DNA of 64,000 bases from Sordaria brevicollis (Eukaryota > Ascomycota > Sordariomycetes > Sordariales > Sordariaceae). Below the pieces are notes generated by a model. The model had not been told where the DNA came from. It saw only the letters and a program-made list of their open reading frames with translations, and searched no databases. Numbering within the stretch: the first letter of the stretch is position 1; every line of letters begins with the position of its first letter. The stretch is from contig JAUTDP010000008.1 in NCBI GenBank assembly GCA_033439795.1, forward strand, positions 2,542,001 to 2,606,000, in the 5' to 3' direction. Positions 12,784-23,981 of this stretch are shown here, piece after piece. The translations under genes and the position numbers were made by a program.

Positions 12784-15700
12784 AAACGTAATTAACTATT
12801 TATAACCTTCTTTAATATAAACCTAATTAAAAATAATAATAATATTTAATTTAATAAAAATCTTAATACAATAAATAATATCGAATATCTTTTTAATAAA
12901 TAGGAGTAGGTAATAGGATTCAAAAGTAATATTATTAATACCGTAGTAATTTATATAAACGCAGACTCCTCCTCCCGGCTTTTTAATTAAAAATATAAGA
13001 GCAAAGGCTTTTAATTATAACGGGCGGATGAATTTCTTCTTTAAATTATCGTCGATCTATTTTTTAATAACATTAAATTCTTTTAGGCTAAAAATACGAT
13101 TACAAAAAGTAGGTAATATAACGTTAAATTTAAATTCGAATTTAAAATTATAAAACCAATTAAAAGGTAGCGTATTAACGCTTTCTTAACGGAAATTACT
13201 CATTTATTATTAATATTACCGAAGTAATTTTTACTAAATTTATACATCGGTCTTTAGGGATTTATTTACCTTTTTATAGAATTTAATAATATTTTTAAAC
13301 GTAATTTTACTAATATTAATATTATTAGCAATAAAATAACAATTAATAATTTCTTTATAAATTTAGAAATCGGAGGTATCGCCTATAAATATAATTAAAA
13401 CAGAGATTTTAATTACTTTAATAACTTCTTTACTTTTAATATTATAGAGCGTATTAATTTAAATATAATAATTACTACCGAAGGACTTTTTATAATAAAT
13501 TACTTTATTATTTATAATATTTCTAATTATATTAACCGTAAAATTATCGCTAATTACATTTAAGGTTAGGGCGCCTTTTTTTTCCGTTACTTTATCTTTA
13601 TCTATTATATATTAGATATTTTTTACTATATTTATCCTCATTATATAAAGAATTTGAAATTTATATTTTTTAATGAATTAATTAAATATAATTACTAAGA
13701 GCTCCTTAATATCGGTTAAATTAAAGGGTCTTTTAAAAATATAATAAAAGCAGACCGGCGTTCGATAATCGGGGAAAAAAGTGCGTACTCCTCCAATTAA
13801 ACGGTATAACGCGGAGATTATACGTAATAAAAAAGGGGGGTAATAACGTATTATAACTATTAATATAAGAATTTAACCACTAGCGACTTTATTAATAAGG
13901 ATTATACTTATTCTATTAACGACCCTTTATTTAAATTTATTAAAACGTTAATAAATAATATATTTAATAATTATAGAAATAGAAATCTAATAAACGGCCT
14001 CCGACGGTAAAATAGGGGTATTAGGCTTTTTTTTATTAAGGACGTTTAAAACAAAGGGTTTTTAATATATTAATTACGTCTTAAAGGAATTCTTAAAAAT
14101 AATAACAGAAAATATACCGCTAAAAATAATAATTAAAAGCGTATTAACATTATATTTACATAATAATAATATATAATAAAGGTAATAGGGTATTTTTAAG
14201 GGGAAATAACCGTATTATTCGTAAACGGAGCTAAAAATAAAGTAATCGTTAAATTAATCGATATTAAAAGCGTAGTAAATTAATTACGAATATCCGAAAA
14301 TAATAGGATTATCCTTCGCGAAATTATAAATAAGGAAATCAATAAATTCGTAATATACGCCGGTATTTATAATTAAACGATTAAAATACATAATATTCCC
14401 TTTCGTTTAATTATTAATAAAATAAAGGAATTTAGGGAATTAGAATTTGAAAATTAGGAGATTATTACGTAAAACGAAACGGCGGTTAATAAATCTTAAA
14501 ATAATATAACCGCTATTAACGAATACGGTATAATATATTTTACACAATTTATAAAATAAGTAAATAGAGAAATTTAATAAATTAGAATATTTATAACAAT
14601 TATTTATAAAAGATTTATTAATTTTAATAATTTTAAATTTAATTATAAAAATACTTTTTAATTATCCTCTTCTTTACTTATATTTAATAGACATTAACTT
14701 CTAATTACAATTTAAATAAGAAGTTATATATTTTCCTAATTATTAATAGAACCGTTTTTATTATTTATAATTAGGCCTACGAAATTATAAAGGTATATAG
14801 GGGTAGGGTAATAAATAAGCTATTATTACAATATAAAATAACCGGGAATTAGAATATTAAAAGTAAGAATATTTATAATATTAACGTTATAATAATTATA
14901 TTAACTATATTCGTATTAGCCCTAAACAGAGCACTATTATTAATTACCGTTATTATTATTATTTTTTTCCTTCTCTTTTTTATCCTTCTTCTCTTTCTTT
15001 TCCTTCTCTCTCTCTTTACGTAATTTACGTTCGGGTACTTCCTTTTTAAATTAAATACGACCTTTATATTCAACAGAGAAATAGCCCTTATAATTATAAC
15101 GGGTATAAATATTAATTTTTATATAATATTAAAATATATCGTTATTAATTATACGGGAAATTTAAACGTCGGAGGCGGATATAGAATTAAAATTTATAAC
15201 GGTACCGCTTTCGTTAATAATAAATTCGGGAATAAAACCGTTCGTATTATTAAAAACGGAATTAAAACCGGTAATAGGGTTATTAATATTGGATTTATAA
15301 TAAAAATTAACAATCTTATTATATTAATCCTTTTATTCGAATTATTTAGCGAAATCGTAAATTATTTCGAATTATTCGTCGAATTTATTATCTTTAGGTT
15401 AAGGGCGTTATAGGGCAATAATATTACAAAAATATTCGGTTAAATATTAATAAAAATAATAAATCTTTATATTATTATTAAATTAATAATATTCGATAAT
15501 AATAACGAATTTATCTTTAAAATTAAACTATTTTATTTTACCTATCTTTAAATCCTCGAATTTACAATAAATTTAAACTACAATATCGATATTATTATAT
15601 TTATTAATTATCTATTTAAATAAATCGAAAGTAATAAACTATTTAACCGATTTATTAAATAGGATTTTAATAAATTCGGGCTCGATTACTTCCTAAAATT

Positions 15701-16898
15701 TATTACAAAAGGAATAAGAAATTAAAAAAAACTTAATATCTTCGGTTTTAAAGGCAGAAAGCTCGTCCTTAAAAACGAATAAAATATTAACGCGCTATTA
15801 ACGAAATTTAATAATTCTTTTAAGAATTTTACCAATACTATTAAAAATAGAGGAAACGATAATATATAATACCAATTTATAACTATTACTATTATTACCT
15901 CTAATTAAATCGTTAATAATTATATTATTAAATTCGAATTCGGAATTATTAAAATTAAAATTACTATTATTATTATCGTTAAATAGGGGTATAAACGCAG
16001 AATTAATAAACTTAAATAAATATTAGCGAAGGTTATTAATTATTTTTTAATATTTAATTATTTCGCGCTTAATTATATTCTAAAAATTAATTTTAAAATC
16101 GGAATAACGTTTCTAAACATCGGATAAACTTTATTAAAAAGCGGTTAAACGAATTTAAAAATCATTAACGATATCGTTATATTAAAAGGCGGCGTTAATA
16201 AAAACCTATTTATAAATATTATATTAAACTTATTATTTAATAATAGCGTCTAAGAATTGAAGGGTATGATTAATTTTAAAAATTACGAAATTAATATTAA
16301 AAATTGCATTAATCTAATCTTTATTTTGGATTAAAATACGGAATTAATTAAAATTTTAACGTAATTAATTATTCTCGTCCTCGGATTATTAAAAGTCCTT
16401 TTTAATATTTTAAAATTCGGCGGTAATAAAAATAACGTTAAATTATATAAAGCGGGTAAGCGCGTAAACAGCGGCCAGGAACGTAAAATAATTATTTAAA
16501 TTAAAAGTTTAAGTAATAAAAATTAGGATAATAATAAAATCGTTATTAAACGTATAGATAACGTCGGTAAATTAATTCTAAAATTCGATATTACGAGGGT
16601 TAATATTTCCAATTTCGGAAAGCGTAATAACCGCAACGAAGGTATTAATAACTACAGCGGGGATTAAATCGAATATTAATCGCTTAAATTAATATATTTT
16701 AATAAATATAAAGGAAAAGGGAATACGAACGACCGTAGTAGTAATATTCGTTTTAATAGTTATTTAATTCGAATTAACCGCGGGGCTATTATTAAAATAT
16801 TAGCCGCTAAGAAAATGAATTTTAATATTAATTAATATAATTAACGATTAATCTTCTTCGAAAATTATACGCGCAATATTAAAATAAATATAATAAAC
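12784..16898 (-). pseudogene. Outer Gypsy gag and pol, 5' part
   Basis: On the minus strand, about 13,090-12,880 is the start of the RT domain. It has the K-x-W/stop-I-D-D-N-L block and F-I-R-P, then L-I-K-K-P-G-G-G-V followed by the Y-x-G-x-N-N-I-T segment. This joins across the inner element to the RT palm at 4,176 and below. The protease should lie to the right (about 13,100-14,000) and gag at about 14,000-16,800. A Lys/Arg-rich patch at about 14,940-15,070 gives a short open frame. I cannot place capsid or protease residues. The large number of in-frame TAA/TAG codons is RIP-type. Confidence 0.72.
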
Positions 16899-17184
16899 TA
16901 TTAAAAGATAGCGTTAATATTATTAAATATATAATAAAATATATATTATTATACGAAAGAAGGGAAAGGAGAAGTATATACAGAGGATTAGATATATAGG
17001 CGCGAGCTTATACCCTAATCCGTACGCACCTACGTGATATTGCATGTAATTATAGGTAATTAAATTTGGACCATGTCGAGCTATAGTATGCGTACTATAA
17101 TTGGGAATGGTCGCTAGGGATCTAAGCACCTATACAAGTAGTCAGTGCGTATACCGGGTATAGCACAAGTATAATCCTGTGACA
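16899..17184 (-). repeat. Outer element right LTR (5' LTR on minus strand)
   Basis: This is the 286-bp partner of 905-1190. Its right half (about 17,035-17,184) keeps many CA/TG dinucleotides and ends in TGTGACA. Confidence 0.87.
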
Positions 17185-17186
17185 TT

Positions 17187-17870
17187 GATAGGATTTTAAT
17201 ATATACCCGGGTATTAATTATTAAATCCAATATATAGCGGGGTCGTAAAAATTATATAATATAGAATATATTTATTATAATTAAATTCAATAATTTATTT
17301 ACGTATATATTTCTAGGAGTAGAAGGATTAATATATAATTTTAAATTATTAAAATTAGCCTTCGATTCTAAATTTATAATACCGCCCGGGAAATTTTATT
17401 TTAATAACGTAGGGTTTTATTTAATATATAATATTTTTATACCCTATATTATTATACGGTATTATTTATTTAAATAGAGGAATAAGAAAGGGCGACTTAA
17501 AAATAAAAAAGAATTATATAATTTAAAATATTTAAAATAGTATACGAAAGTAGAAATTACTATCGGTAAAATAAAATAGCAGTTTAAGATTATAAAATCG
17601 GCGGCGTTAGAGTATCCTATCGAAACGTAGCGCGATATTATATATATAGTTACGGCCCTTTATAATTAAATCGAAAAAACCGACCTATACGGTCTAAAGG
17701 TCGATAATAATAATATTAATAATAATAAAAGTATTACGAATGTTATTATTCATAAATTTAATAAAGAAGAAAGTACGATAAAGGGGGTAGTAATTAAATA
17801 AAATAATTATATAATAGATTTTAGGAAGAATTTATTAACACGAATATAGGTAGTTTATAATAATCAGCGC
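17187..17870 (+). pseudogene. PIF/Harbinger-type transposase, 3' fragment (RIP-degraded)
   Basis: This is the continuation of the transposase at 480-904 after the Gypsy insertion, in one uninterrupted frame (codons at 17,187, 17,190 and so on). In order it shows the D-G motif (first catalytic Asp, 17,187-17,189), R-G-R-K-N-Y-I with a stop for Gln, then F-T-Y-I-F-L-G-V-E-G (about 17,298-17,327). The P-P-G-K-F-Y-F-N-N-V-G-F block follows (about 17,382-17,417). There the second catalytic Asp is Asn through a G-to-A change. The third acidic residue (Glu, 17,553-17,555) is intact within V-E-x-T-I-G-K-I-K. It is followed by K-S-A-A-L-E-Y-P-I-E-T, the usual tail of the DDE_Tnp_4 domain. The 3' limit is approximate and no terminal inverted repeat was identified. 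Confidence 0.82.
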
Positions 17871-18229
17871 TTTATACGGGCGGTTTAGAAATAAATTAAT
17901 CGTACGGCCAACCCCGCGCTAAAACGTATAAAAAGGAGGCGCGTATAATATTTTTCTTATAATAATAACCTTATAACTAAATTTTATTCAAATTTTAATA
18001 CAATTATATTATTTTATTCGCTAAATTATTTTAAATCGATTAATATTAATTATATAAATTTTAGAATTAAAATAAAAGAATAATTAATTTTATAAAACCG
18101 ACCCTATACGTAAGATTAGGGTCTATATTTTTAGGGTCGGGCGCCCGAGCCCCTATATTTACGCTATAATTATTAGCGGGCGGGCATTCGAATGCCTAAA
18201 TTACTAAATTTTTTTATTCTACACGATTG

Positions 18230-18333
18230 GCCATTAGAGTCTATATTATAAAGCAATAAAATTAGCCATTAGAACCTACTTTACAAAGTAATAAAATTAG
18301 CTACTAGAGCCTACTTTATAGGGTAATAGACTA
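18230..18333. repeat. 35-bp tandem repeat, three units
   Basis: Units at 18,230-18,264, 18,265-18,299 and 18,300-18,333 (35, 35 and 34 bp) each start GCCATTAGAG or a one-step variant and end in AAATTA/GACTA. Most differences are transitions. They lie between the Harbinger transposase relic and the next decayed reading frame and could be part of a transposon's subterminal region. Confidence 0.75.
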
Positions 18334-18556
18334 GCCACCTTATACGGTTAAACTTAAAGATTTTTAAAAAAATAATAAAATTATTATATTTCCCAATAAT
18401 AATAATAACGCATCGAATTATAATAAACGTTCATCACGATATAACTTTCCTACTATAATACGTACGAATATAAGAATAAGATTATTCGAACCGTATTAAT
18501 AAGAATTATTAAATAATATTAAAATAATAAAATATTTCCTATAATTTTAAAAAAAA

Positions 18557-19560
18557 TCAATCCAAATTATTAGGTCCTTCTTCCTCTTCTTCTTCGGATA
18601 ACGATTTCGAATCGTATATAAATTTATCCTTTAATATTATTTCCGCGACGAGGTCTTTACCTAATAATATATTAATAAAGAAACGCGCTATAAATTTATC
18701 TTTTTTTAACCCTTTTAAAAATTCCTTCTTATTACCCCGAAATATATAGTAATATAGCGAATCGTTTATTAATATAAAGAAATAAATTTCGAAATTACAA
18801 TCGTAAATTTATTTAAAAACTACCGCCGCTAGGGTAATAATGAGGATAATAGTATTAGAAGGATTAATTATAATAGTAAAAAAGGAGGAGAATATATTAT
18901 ATAATAAATATTTTTAAGCGTCGGATATAGAATTAATTTATTTAATTATATTATTAACGGCGGTTAACCTCTTTTTTAATAATAATTATATATAGGGTAG
19001 GACTTTTTTATCGGTATTAAATATTAATTCCCATCTTAATTCCCTTCTCTTCCTCCTCCTTTTTTTTTTAAATTAATACCCCCTCGATTTCCTTAATCCC
19101 TTATTTATTTAATTATTCCTTTAACCGCTATTCTAATCGGATAATATATTTATTAATCGTTTAATCGAGGGTAAAGATTTAGGCGTATTCTTCGTAATAT
19201 TCTAATAGCATTATCTTTAATTATAATAAACCCGGGGGGTTATTTTTTAAGAAGGAATTTTATATATTTTTATTAACTTTAAATCGAGCGGTCGATTCGT
19301 TAAAGGAAATCCCAATCTTTTAAAAAAATTCTATTTATAACTAATAATTATTTTTATAATTACTTTAATAATTATATAGCCGGTTATACCCCTACTCGAT
19401 ATTTAACTATTTAATAACTAATACCTCCCTAATTTTAATAAGGGTCTTCTTTAATTAATTATTCAATTCCCTATAGAATATCTCTTATTACACTATATCC
19501 GTTAACGTAATTATAAATAATTTTTTTTAATCGTTTTATTAACGTACGTTACTCCTATTA
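18557..19560 (-). pseudogene. Unassigned RIP-degraded reading frame
   Basis: The minus-strand frame ending at the TGA at 18,557-18,559 stays readable for several hundred bases if RIP-type stops are ignored. Its C-terminus is acidic (S-L-S-E-E-E-E-E-E-G-P-N-N-L-D), preceded by a Lys/Phe-rich segment (about 18,620-18,790). Further upstream (about 19,060-19,240) a helix with alternating charged residues looks like a coiled coil. I do not recognise the family. PIF/Harbinger transposons commonly carry a second, Myb/SANT-like gene next to the transposase, which would fit the position, but no SANT motif is clear. Other transposon genes are equally possible. The right limit is a guess. Confidence 0.4.
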
Positions 19561-20830
19561 TTAATAATAATAGTAATAATAATAATGAAAATTAACGGGT
19601 TGATTAATTATTAAGTATTAGGGGGGGGTCGCGATTTTAATATAAATTTAAAAATATTAGGGAATTCGTTATTATTATTATCGTTACGAAGGGGGGTAAT
19701 AATAATAATATTAATAGCCGGGGTAGGATTTATCCCTTTAAATTCATTAAATCCGGGAGGGATTTTAAATCGAAGGGGGGAATAAATTATAATATTAATT
19801 ATACCGCGGCCAATCACGCCTTTATGTTTACTACGACTAATACCCCGAATTAATTATAAAAGAACGTACGTAATAGAGGGATAAAGAGAAGGAGGGCGGG
19901 TAAATAGCCGGATTATATATATATAGTAATTAATATAATTAATATAAAGAAGGAAAATAAATTTATATTAATTAAACGGCGGGGTAATTAAACGGCGATT
20001 AATAGCCATAAAATTAATAAAAAATTATATAACCGTAATATTATATTCGAAGGTATTATTATAATTTAATAATATAATATTCAAATCAAGGACGTTAATA
20101 GGGCTATACTCCTATTTAATTGAAGTTATTAAATTGCGCAGACTATTGTAAATAAAATAATCTAAACTAAAAGTATTATTATTAATATTATCGACATTAT
20201 TTATAAAGTTAAAAATAAGGAGAAATATAGTAAATAAATAAAAAAGGTAAGTAAGGAATTAATAAAAGTATTAAAAGTATTAATAATAGAGGATTCGAAT
20301 CGATAAAAATATAAAATAAATACTTATATTTATATTTAATTCTACCCTATTCTATTCGATTTTATTTTATTCGATTCTATTCGATTAAATACATTCGATT
20401 AAATATATTCGATTAAATATTCGATTATACTTTTAATTAACTATTTTATATATTCTTCTATTATTATAAATAATAATATAAATTAGAGGTATAATTATTA
20501 TAGTTTATTCGTTTATAATAATTATTATAGTAAATTATTATTTATATTCTTATTAATATACCCCTTTAACCTTTAAAATTTTTACGCTTACTTAAATTAA
20601 TAATTATATTTAAAAAAAAATAATAATTATACGGATACATAATTTAATTTCCCGGCTATCGAAATAATATTTCCGCTTATGAATAATTTTAATATCGAAT
20701 CTGTTATAGTAATTACGGCTCTATGGTTTTATAAAACGAAGCTATATCGAGCCCATTACCAAGGATTTCGATTTATTGTAGACCCTAATTGTATAGCTTC
20801 GCTTATAGACCGTATAGGCGCCACACAGGC
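19561..20830. other. RIP-degraded AT-rich DNA, no gene recognised
   Basis: This is strongly AT-biased with TA-rich runs and no recoverable protein motif. At 20,340-20,440 there is a degenerate ATTCGATTAAATAT-type tandem repeat. A short imperfect inverted repeat (TATAAAACGAAGCTATA at about 20,733 and its near-complement at about 20,795-20,812) sits at the edge of the block. Composition becomes normal at about 20,830. Confidence 0.6.
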
Positions 20831-23800
20831 GCCACTATGCAGTAAAAAGTACAAACGTACCCCTGTAAAGACTGCAGATTTTAGCTTTGTACCCAGATCA
20901 ACCAACTCGAGCAACGGTTGGAAAACTGGAACACGCCCTTGGTGCTGTTCAATGTTGTTCCTGCTGCCGTGTGCTGTGACGAAGCATGAATAACCACTGT
21001 CAAAATGGCCAGTCGAGGGTTGCTTTGTAGTGACGGGATCTGCAGCTGTGGTGTTCCAGGGCCCCTCCAGACTTCTTCATAGTGAATCTGATTGTCCGTA
21101 GCGTCGGGTACAAGTGGCCGTCCAATGTCCATTGTCGTCGAGGACCAGAACGTGGTCTAGGCAGTCTGGCATTCAGAGTCCGGGTCTCAAACGCCACTGA
21201 CATGCTCAAATAGCGACCTGGAATAACGGCAATTGTAATGATAAGAATGCTGCCGAGTCACAGTATCAATTGGCCTCGACTTGCTGGTGAGAGGTGACAA
21301 AGACAGATGCTGCCCCTGTCTGGAAAGAGTCTGAAGAGAGACTCGGAGAGAGAGAAAAAGTGCAAAGTCGACGTCTGGTTGGCCAGCAAAGAGACAATCG
21401 CGAAGGTTGTGAAGTGGGTGAAAAGTGGGGAATTGGGTCCAATGGCGGCAGGCTCAAGGTGCTTGAGCCGGGGTAAGGAAGGCACAAGCAAGGGTCTTAA
21501 GCGCCCTCGCGGTCGATTGGCAAGCACGGCCCTGCACAGACGCACCAATCATCGTCGTCATCACCTTCCCCTCGCCTTCCTGTCCTGGACCATCAGAACC
21601 ATCATGATCTCAACCACCGACATCCACGCATCCAGCTTCCACTTCATCATGGTGATCTTATCGGCCCTCCATCCGCAACATTGTCCGCCAAGTATCCAGG
21701 GTATCGTCCGCTCTCAATCCTTCCGCCCTTGTCTTGCATTGTTCCATTTTGATTCAAAGATTATTCTAGCGTCATCACCATATTCATTACATGCTCTCCT
21801 CCTTTGAAAGACCACCGACCGCAAGAGTCATGCCAGGCAGGTGCAACTCGCAACCCCAATTCAACAACACATTGGCTACACGGGCAGTCACTACCTAACC
21901 CTTCCTGCCGGTGCTTCGATCCTTCCGTGCATTTGGCTGGAACCGTGGAACACCTGTTGCCAAGACAGAAGCAGAAAATCAGGAACCATTCAAGTTCTGT
22001 ACGACATTCTCCAGCAAACTGAAGTGGAAGCTCCCCCGTCATCCTGCCCGAGATTAGGGTGATGGATCATATCGCATTGCAAAAAATGCTCGAAGCGAAC
22101 TGAAGGAGCTGGCATCACTATCGATCTGCCTAGGTGATGGGATTCACAGCCAATTTTGTTCATCACAAACTATTCGAGGAACTTGTTCGTTGTGTGCTGA
22201 GAACAGGAACTTTTCGTCACAACACGCGGCCGCTGCTCATATCCGAAATCCGAACAAAGCCTCCAACAAGCGAGGACCCCAAATAGGCGCCGATTGCCCA
22301 GGATTCAACCTTCACAACTTTTCACCTCTTGTCTTTACTGTGCAAACCAGCAAATTTCTCGGTGCGCGCCACAAAACCTCGAGCTTGGACTACATCATGG
22401 ACGTTCATCTCTTCCATGATTTGGCTGTAAACTCGTATTGGGCTCACCATATACCCACTGCTCTGGAACCTGAGCCAGTCAAGCGGTATCCCTACGGCAT
22501 CATTCATTGGAATGTGATCGGGTACCTACAGATTCGACACTCAAGTCATCAGTTCGAATAGGAGGGCAGTGGAGGGCAGTGGAGGGCAGTGGAGGGCTCG
22601 GCTGCAGACTTGAAACCCCCATCCGGCAGCTTCATTGTGTTTGTAATCAAGCTAATGCCATCACTTCCACCTGTCACCCCCACCATCACCATCACTCCTA
22701 GTATGCGGGTCCGGTATGAAGTCTGATATCGTTGCACTTTAACTGAAAAGCATAGATCAAACACTTTTTTTTCCCTACGCCGCGGACCCTGATAATCTTA
22801 CTGCAACCCTAATCCAGCACGAAACTTCAACCTCAAGCTGGTGGCCTCGATTACCAAGGCAGAACAACTGTATTTCAGATATCTCCGGAACCGGCGCGAG
22901 TCAACCATGCCTGGAAGCGCCATGTAAAAGGGCAAGCACCAGACATGATTCATTGTGTCTTTCTACAGTATGGCGTTGGAAGGTTGTCTCTAGAGCCCGA
23001 AGTCGAGGTCGAAGTCCAAATTAAAAATCGTAGGATTATGTTCCTGCGTTGTCGCCATGGGCACATCGCGTATGGTTTGTCAATTGTCGACGGAGAGGTT
23101 GGGTAAGGATCATTGGCTCCGACACCTGTCTGGCTTTTGGTTGACGGAAGATGTCCTGTCTGACACGGAGCAGCAATTCAACAAAACATCAATCTCGGAG
23201 CTACAATTATACAGCTCTACAGCTCTCTCGAGTTACGCAAACAGGATTGTGAGCTCCCGCTCCGATGAAGACAGACCTCGGCGACCAAGCAATTTCTCGC
23301 ACTGCTCGCGGGTGCTACTGCTGCCACTGGTGCGGACACGATGCACCCACGATTAAGTATGTCACGGCCGCAGTTCGTGACCTGGCATGCGAGGTTACAA
23401 CTTACTACTCTCTGCTGACGGGTTACCACATACCCGCAAGCAATAACGGCGATACCTCCCACTTCCGGCCTATCTCGTTCTCTCCGTCTAAGCAAGTACA
23501 GCCCTGGAAAATGGTAGCTATTGGTATGCTCTCTGCAAGTGATCAAAGCATCCGTGACAGCCCCCGCGCCAGTACCTTTGTTCAACCTGTACACCGCAGG
23601 ACCTTTAGCTGTTCGTGCCTGGCATGAGGTGAACGCTCCCCTCGTATGGATTGCTGCCGTCCTACCCCAGGAGAAGGACAAGATATGCACCACAGAAACC
23701 AGGAAACCAGCACTGCGTGGCATTTGGAAAATAGGACTTGGAGCTTCCACACCGGCTCCCTTTGCCCTGTGGTGGTGAAATTGTCCGTGAAACCATGGGG

Positions 23801-23949
23801 CCAAGCAATGAAGCAGCAACACCAGGAAAAGGGTAAGAGCACAGAAGTGGTTGTCCGAGACATGGAAGCGTGGGTTTATCGTGATGTTGCCTTGGAGGTG
23901 TCGAGAGAGAGAGCAATGCTTGCGGAACAATCCGTCACATTAGTTCATC

Positions 23950-23976
<27 letters not shown>
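23950..23976. repeat. A27 homopolymer
   Basis: There are twenty-seven consecutive A residues. This could be a microsatellite or the tail of an old retroposon. No flanking duplication was found. Confidence 0.9.

Positions 23977-23981
<5 letters not shown>

Larger units (their letters stand above)
905..17184 (-). mobile_element. Outer Gypsy (Ty3-type) LTR retrotransposon, RIP-degraded and itself interrupted
   Basis: Two 286-bp direct repeats (905-1190 and 16,899-17,184) align along their whole length, differing almost only by C/T and G/A transitions. The element is on the minus strand. A CCCCCCTC run (1195-1202) just inside the left LTR is the complement of a polypurine tract, and all pol motifs read on the minus strand. 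Without the 8,602-bp nested insertion it would be 7,678 bp, a normal Gypsy size. Visible on the minus strand are an RT start block with K-K-P-G-G-G (about 12,880-13,090), the rest of the RT palm with a Y-F-N-N site (the family's F/V-D-D, mutated, about 4,000-4,176), and RNase H with N-K-E-F-L (about 3,430-3,560). The integrase should lie at about 1,900-3,300 but is poorly preserved. The pol-first order of RT then RNase H fits Ty3/Gypsy. Stops are everywhere, so the element is dead. Confidence 0.88.

Noticed and set aside
14873..15073. 66-codon Lys/Arg-rich minus-strand frame
   Set aside because: This is a basic patch within the degraded gag/pol of the outer Gypsy. The basic run comes from a CTT-rich stretch.
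1..20830. CRISPR-like or centromeric satellite arrays in the AT-rich block
   Set aside because: There are no regularly spaced repeats beyond three 35-bp units. The content is explained by nested, RIP-mutated transposons.
23217..23930. 237-codon minus-strand frame, the longest in the desert
   Set aside because: There is no domain, the composition is unnatural, strong overlapping frames exist on the other strand, and no splice partners are visible.
23950..23976. A27 run as the tail of a LINE or processed pseudogene
   Set aside because: No coding remnant precedes it and no target duplication was found. It is kept only as a homopolymer.
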